The notes under the pieces are model-generated. The model was not told the origin of the DNA. It made no database searches and saw nothing but the letters and a program-made list of their open reading frames with translations. A stretch of DNA of 16,340 nucleotides from Streptomyces aureocirculatus. Its GTDB lineage: Bacteria; Actinomycetota; Actinomycetes; Streptomycetales; Streptomycetaceae. Location: contig NZ_JOAP01000083.1 of NCBI RefSeq assembly GCF_000720475.1, positions 1-16,340 on the forward strand. The letters are read 5' to 3'. Shown in pieces: positions 13,990-16,340 of this stretch (the first letter of the stretch is position 1; the number at the start of each line of letters is the position of its first letter). The position numbers and the translations under genes were made by a program.

Positions 13990-14314
13990 GACACCGGATC
14001 CAGCGGCCGTGCGGCTGACCCATCTGCACACCACGATCCGTACGATCCGCGACCACCACGGACGTACCGGCGAGCTGGAGGCCCACCCTCGCCAGCGCCC
14101 TCCGGATCCACGCTCGTCAGCACCTTTGCCGCCCTCGAGGACACCGTGCACGACCTCGACCCGACCCCGTCCCCTGCCCCACCAGCCTCGCGGCGACAGG
14201 GCGACGGATGCGCCCCGTGACTTCGTGACTCTGCGAATGAGCACATGAGCACATGAGCCATATACGCATGACACGCCCCGGGAAGTGTTCATGGCCGCTT
14301 CCGCCCCATGACGG

Positions 14315-14350
14315 TTGACCGCGCGCCGCTGCGCGCTATGGTCCAGACTA
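14315..14350 (+). promoter_or_regulatory. Promoter of second LPMO with overlapping DasR-type site
   Basis: TTGACC (14315-14320), 16-nt spacer, TATGGT (14337-14342) fit a TTGAC-TANNNT promoter. The -10 overlaps TGGTCCAGACTA (14339-14350), which matches the DasR core TGGTCTAGACCA at 10 of 12 positions; TGGTCCAGAC-type variants are known from Streptomyces chitinase promoters. Binding here would block the -10. Confidence 0.65.
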
Positions 14351-14367
14351 ATGAGGGAAGGATTGTC

Positions 14368-14886
14368 ATGTTCGCGAAAAAACATCTGGCGGTTGCTTTC
14401 GTCCTGGGCCTCGCACCGCTCATGGTCGTGAGCCTCCCGGCCAACCCCGCCCAAGCACACGGCTGGGTGACCTCACCCGCGAGCCGGCAGGACCAGTGCT
14501 TCAACGGGAGTGTGGAGTGCGGCCCCATCAAATGGGAACCCGACGCGGTTGAAGGGCCCAAGGGCCTCAAGAGCTGCAGCGGCGGCAACGCCCAGTTCGC
14601 CGATCTGAACGACGACGGAAAGGGGTGGGCCGTCCACAGCATCACCAACTCGGCCACGTTCACCTGGCAGTTGACCGCGCAACACAGCACGACCACCTGG
14701 CAGTACTTCGTAGGCTCACAGAAGGTCGCCGAGTTCGACCAGGGCGGTGCCCAGCCGCCCCAGTTCGTCCGCCACAAGGTCAATTTCGACGGTATCCGCG
14801 GCCAGCAGAAGGTTCTGGCGGTGTGGAACATCGCCGACACGGCGAATGCGTTCTACGCCTGCGTCGACGTCAACATCCGAGGCTAG
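14368..14886 (+). CDS. AA10 lytic polysaccharide monooxygenase, second copy
   Basis: Second secreted chitin-type LPMO, 172 residues, clearly a paralogue of the copy at 12532 with identical spacing of key residues: signal peptide 1-30 ending AQA, N-terminal His31 (HGWVTSPASRQ), second brace His106 (AQHSTTTWQYF), axial Phe162 (NAFYACVDV). It has four cysteines (44, 51, 70, 165), so both usual disulfides can form, unlike the first copy. It carries no carbohydrate-binding module. The start ATG 14368 has AAGGA 5 nt upstream. The transcript leader is short (under ~20 nt), in contrast to the long structured leader of the first copy, although both have DasR-type sites. Confidence 0.95.
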   Translation: MFAKKHLAVAFVLGLAPLMVVSLPANPAQAHGWVTSPASRQDQCFNGSVECGPIKWEPDAVEGPKGLKSCSGGNAQFADLNDDGKGWAVHSITNSATFTWQLTAQHSTTTWQYFVGSQKVAEFDQGGAQPPQFVRHKVNFDGIRGQQKVLAVWNIADTANAFYACVDVNIRG

Positions 14887-15205
14887 TTATTGTTTGGTGG
14901 TCCTTCCGGCGCCCCTGACGGCCAGCCTCAGCAAATGCCCTACGCCCTGATCACCACATGCTGGATCCTGGCAATGACGACCGTCGCGGGCGTGACCCGT
15001 ACCATTCAGCTCGGCAATGACCCCCTCTACTCACGAAAACCTCGCAGAACACCCTCTGACCTTGGACAGCAGCATCAGGCGTCAGGCAACAGGCAACAGG
15101 CAACAGGCAACAGGCAACAGGCAACAGGCATGCAGTGTGCCGGGAGCATCCATCGGCACATGGAGAACCCTGCACGTTCACTCGTACGCGGCGATGCGTG
15201 TACGC
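14887..15205. other. Spacer before insertion-element remnants
   Basis: Apart from the CAGGCAA array at 15083-15130, about 320 bp hold no gene I can support. The frame starting MPYALITTCWILAMTTVAG (from 14936) is hydrophobic but has no ribosome site and runs into the repeat array. Confidence 0.4.
15083..15130. repeat. CAGGCAA heptamer tandem repeat, six and a half units
   Basis: Six exact CAGGCAA copies (15083-15124) plus CAGGCA (15125-15130). Like the arrays at 35-99 the unit is 7 bp, so gain or loss changes any reading frame. Likely variable between strains. Confidence 0.95.
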
Positions 15206-15960
15206 GGCTCTGGCAAGATTTTCGTAGGCGGAGATCATCTGGGTGCCGTGGCCAGCCGGTCCACGTAACGGCGGCGGAGGTGGGCGATCAGGACGATGCG
15301 GTGGCGCAGGAGCGGAACGCCGGAGCGTCCTGCCATCAGGCGTTTCTGGAGTTTGACATCGGTGATGCGGCCCTCGTTGACGCCGGAGCTGTAGGTGGTG
15401 GAGATCCCCTGAGCCACGGCACGCTGGTCTTCGCGCAGGGCTCCGGCGATGCCGGCAAGTGGTGACAGTCCGCTGCGGGAGAGCTCGTCGAGCCAGGATG
15501 GCAGGGGCGCGGCGTCACGGTTGTCGAGCATGGCGGCGAACCGGCGGACCAGGTCGTGGGCGTGCTCGAGTTCCGGACAGTGCTCGAGGAGCCGGTGCAG
15601 GCGGTGGGTGACGTGTAGGCAGCGACGGTCCGGGTGGGTGGTGATCCAGCGTGCGGTCTCGCGTGGGGACGGTGGGCGCTCGCGAGGGTGGTCCCCCCGG
15701 TGGTCTCTACGTCCGGTGCCGGATCGGCCTCTCCGGTCGGCGGGAGGGCTGCGGGCAGACAACCTCGGTGTACGGAAGCGATGTCCTGGCCGCGACGTGA
15801 CAGCCCCTGCCACATGTGGAAGCGTTCGCTGACCTGCGCGGCATCGGGAGCGCCCGCGGTGATGCCCTGCCGGTAGGCCAGCGAGCCGTCGCGGCAGACG
15901 ATCCCGACGGACCTCGGCATCAGCACCACGACGCCGGACTGGGCTTTCGACCGGCACATC
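15206..15960 (-). pseudogene. ISL3-family transposase remnant with internal deletion
   Basis: The - strand shows DDE-transposase sequence of the Streptomyces ISL3 type: IVCRDGSLAYRQGITAG, VSERFHMWQGLSRRGQDI and CLPAALPPTGEADPAPD in one frame, then, after about 15700, RERPPSPRETARWITTHPDR through ISTTYSSGVNEGRITDVKLQ and RRRYVDRLATAPR (stop at 15235) in another. The usual ~100+ residues between the two blocks are missing, so there is an internal deletion with frameshift. The N-terminal third is absent, cut at the 149-bp element that starts at 15962. GGCTCT at 15206-15211 may be the outer end of the element's inverted repeat (ISL3 ends often begin this way). Not functional. Confidence 0.72.
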
Positions 15961-15961
15961 A

Positions 15962-16110
15962 CTAAAGCGTGTTGCACAACGGCGATCACGTTCAGATCCG
16001 GCCACCAACCACGAGGTCAACTGCCCGATTCTGTACCCGTTTTCGCTGGTCTGGTCGGCACCGCTAAACGGTCGCGAAAGATCGTTCGATCGTTGTGCAA
16101 CACGCTTTAG
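15962..16110. mobile_element. 149-bp MITE-like element with perfect 20-bp ends
   Basis: CTAAAGCGTGTTGCACAACG at 15962-15981 is the exact inverse complement of 16091-16110. The 109-bp interior has no gene. The element abuts the truncated ISL3 transposase on the left, and its last G is shared with the IS5-family end on the right. Inner edges both carry GATC-containing motifs (CGATCACG; GATCGTTCGATCG). The parent IS family is not recognised. Confidence 0.75.
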
Positions 16111-16340
16111 GGCCTGTCCGGCGGATCATGTGACTGCCTCAGGTTCGGATCGTTGGCATGTCCATGGGGCGGGGAGATCTCACGAACGAGGAATGGGTGC
16201 AGCTGAAGCCGCATCTGCCGAAGTCCGGGCAGCGGGGCGGGCGCTGGGAGGGTCATCGCAGGGTGATCAACGGGATTCTCTTCCGACAGCGCACCGGGGT
16301 GCCGTGGCGGGATCTGCCTGCGCGGTTCGGCAAGTGGAAG
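16110..16340 (+). mobile_element. Left end of an IS5-family (IS427-group-like) element, cut by window edge
   Basis: The element appears to begin GGGCCTGTCCGGCGGATCAT at 16110, preceded by TA (16108-16109), 48 bp before its transposase gene. The first nine bases equal the ends of the MITE at 11629-11844. The right end lies beyond the window. Confidence 0.65.
16158..16340 (+). CDS. IS5-family transposase, N-terminal part (partial)
   Basis: A 61-residue open start running off the window: MSMGRGDLTNEEWVQLKPHL, then PKSGQRGGRWEGHRRVINGI and LFRQRTGVPWRDLPARFGKW. This is the DUF4096-type N-terminal domain found in IS427-group IS5 transposases (LTxxxWxxLxPLLP, RxxxxGILWxxRTGxPWRDLP). The DDE catalytic residues lie beyond the edge. 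The start could be ATG 16158 or 16164; no strong ribosome site is visible, as is common for IS. Whether the element is intact cannot be judged here. Confidence 0.88.
   Translation, partial: MSMGRGDLTNEEWVQLKPHLPKSGQRGGRWEGHRRVINGILFRQRTGVPWRDLPARFGKWK

Larger units (their letters stand above)
13933..14367. other. Intergenic region between RTX-like gene and second LPMO
   Basis: About 435 bp. Contains a DasR-like half-match at 13978-13989 (CGGTCTGGACCT) and the LPMO promoter at its right end. The stretch 14009-14090 reads RLTHLHTTIRTIRDHHGR in one frame and could be eroded coding sequence, but I cannot support a gene. No clear terminator for the RTX-like gene. Confidence 0.4.

Noticed and set aside
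14009..14248. 79-codon frame between the RTX-like gene and second LPMO
   Set aside because: No ribosome site, and composition turns Pro/Arg-rich as expected for non-coding high-GC DNA; at most an eroded remnant.
12454..14460. 668-codon antisense open frame across both LPMOs and the RTX-like gene
   Set aside because: High-GC antisense artefact: composition is VxDxV/GxGxG-like from reverse-reading repeats, and three real genes lie on the other strand.
15083..15130. CRISPR-like array
   Set aside because: Units are 7 bp with no spacers; it is a simple tandem repeat, and no cas genes are present.

Overview
The window looks like an accessory, chromosome-arm stretch of a Streptomyces (or very close actinomycete). 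GC is high, third codon positions are G/C-biased, ribosome sites are GGAGG/GAGG-like, and the gene content (CYP105-type P450, macrolide-type glycosyltransferase, DasR-type operators, single-domain AA10 LPMOs, IS and MITE debris) is typical of that genus. All family calls come from reading motifs; no database search was run.

Layout. 1-257 is an almost T-free C/A-rich stretch with two heptamer arrays and a GC hairpin. 372-4150 is a small detoxification or tailoring block: a CYP105-like P450, then a TetR regulator divergent from an MGT-type glycosyltransferase. 4151-5647 is a gene graveyard (HNH-family pseudogene and an unrecognised broken gene). 5648-7613 has an APRT-like phosphoribosyltransferase, a secreted four-cysteine protein and a short secreted two-cysteine peptide. 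7753-8245 is an MFS transporter remnant broken by an exact 20-bp tandem duplication and joined in frame to what may be the tail of a second small secreted peptide.

8408-11631 looks like a compact regulon. A MerR regulator sits between a two-TM membrane protein and a secreted tripeptidyl-aminopeptidase-like lipoprotein, and two near-identical operators (TTGACCATGCCC-N3-GGGCA[C/T]GG) lie one on each side of the merR gene, each oriented toward one flanking gene. A ~212-bp MITE with perfect ~26-bp ends begins exactly at the peptidase stop codon. 11968-12408 is a HAD-type pseudogene.

12400-14886 is a chitin/GlcNAc-responsive secretion block: AA10 LPMO, RTX-like GD-rich secreted protein, second AA10 LPMO. 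A perfect DasR-type palindrome precedes the first LPMO and a near-match overlaps the predicted -10 of the second. The first LPMO also has a ~100-nt leader with mutually exclusive hairpins. 14887-16340 is insertion-element territory: a CAGGCAA heptamer array, a degraded ISL3-like transposase, a 149-bp MITE-like element with perfect 20-bp ends, and the left end of an IS5-family (IS427-group-like) element whose terminal GGGCCTGTC matches the end of the 212-bp MITE.

No obvious new multi-gene defence system is present. The most original signals are the MerR two-operator regulon, the LPMO pair with its leader structure, the MITE/IS end match, and the micro-duplication scars.
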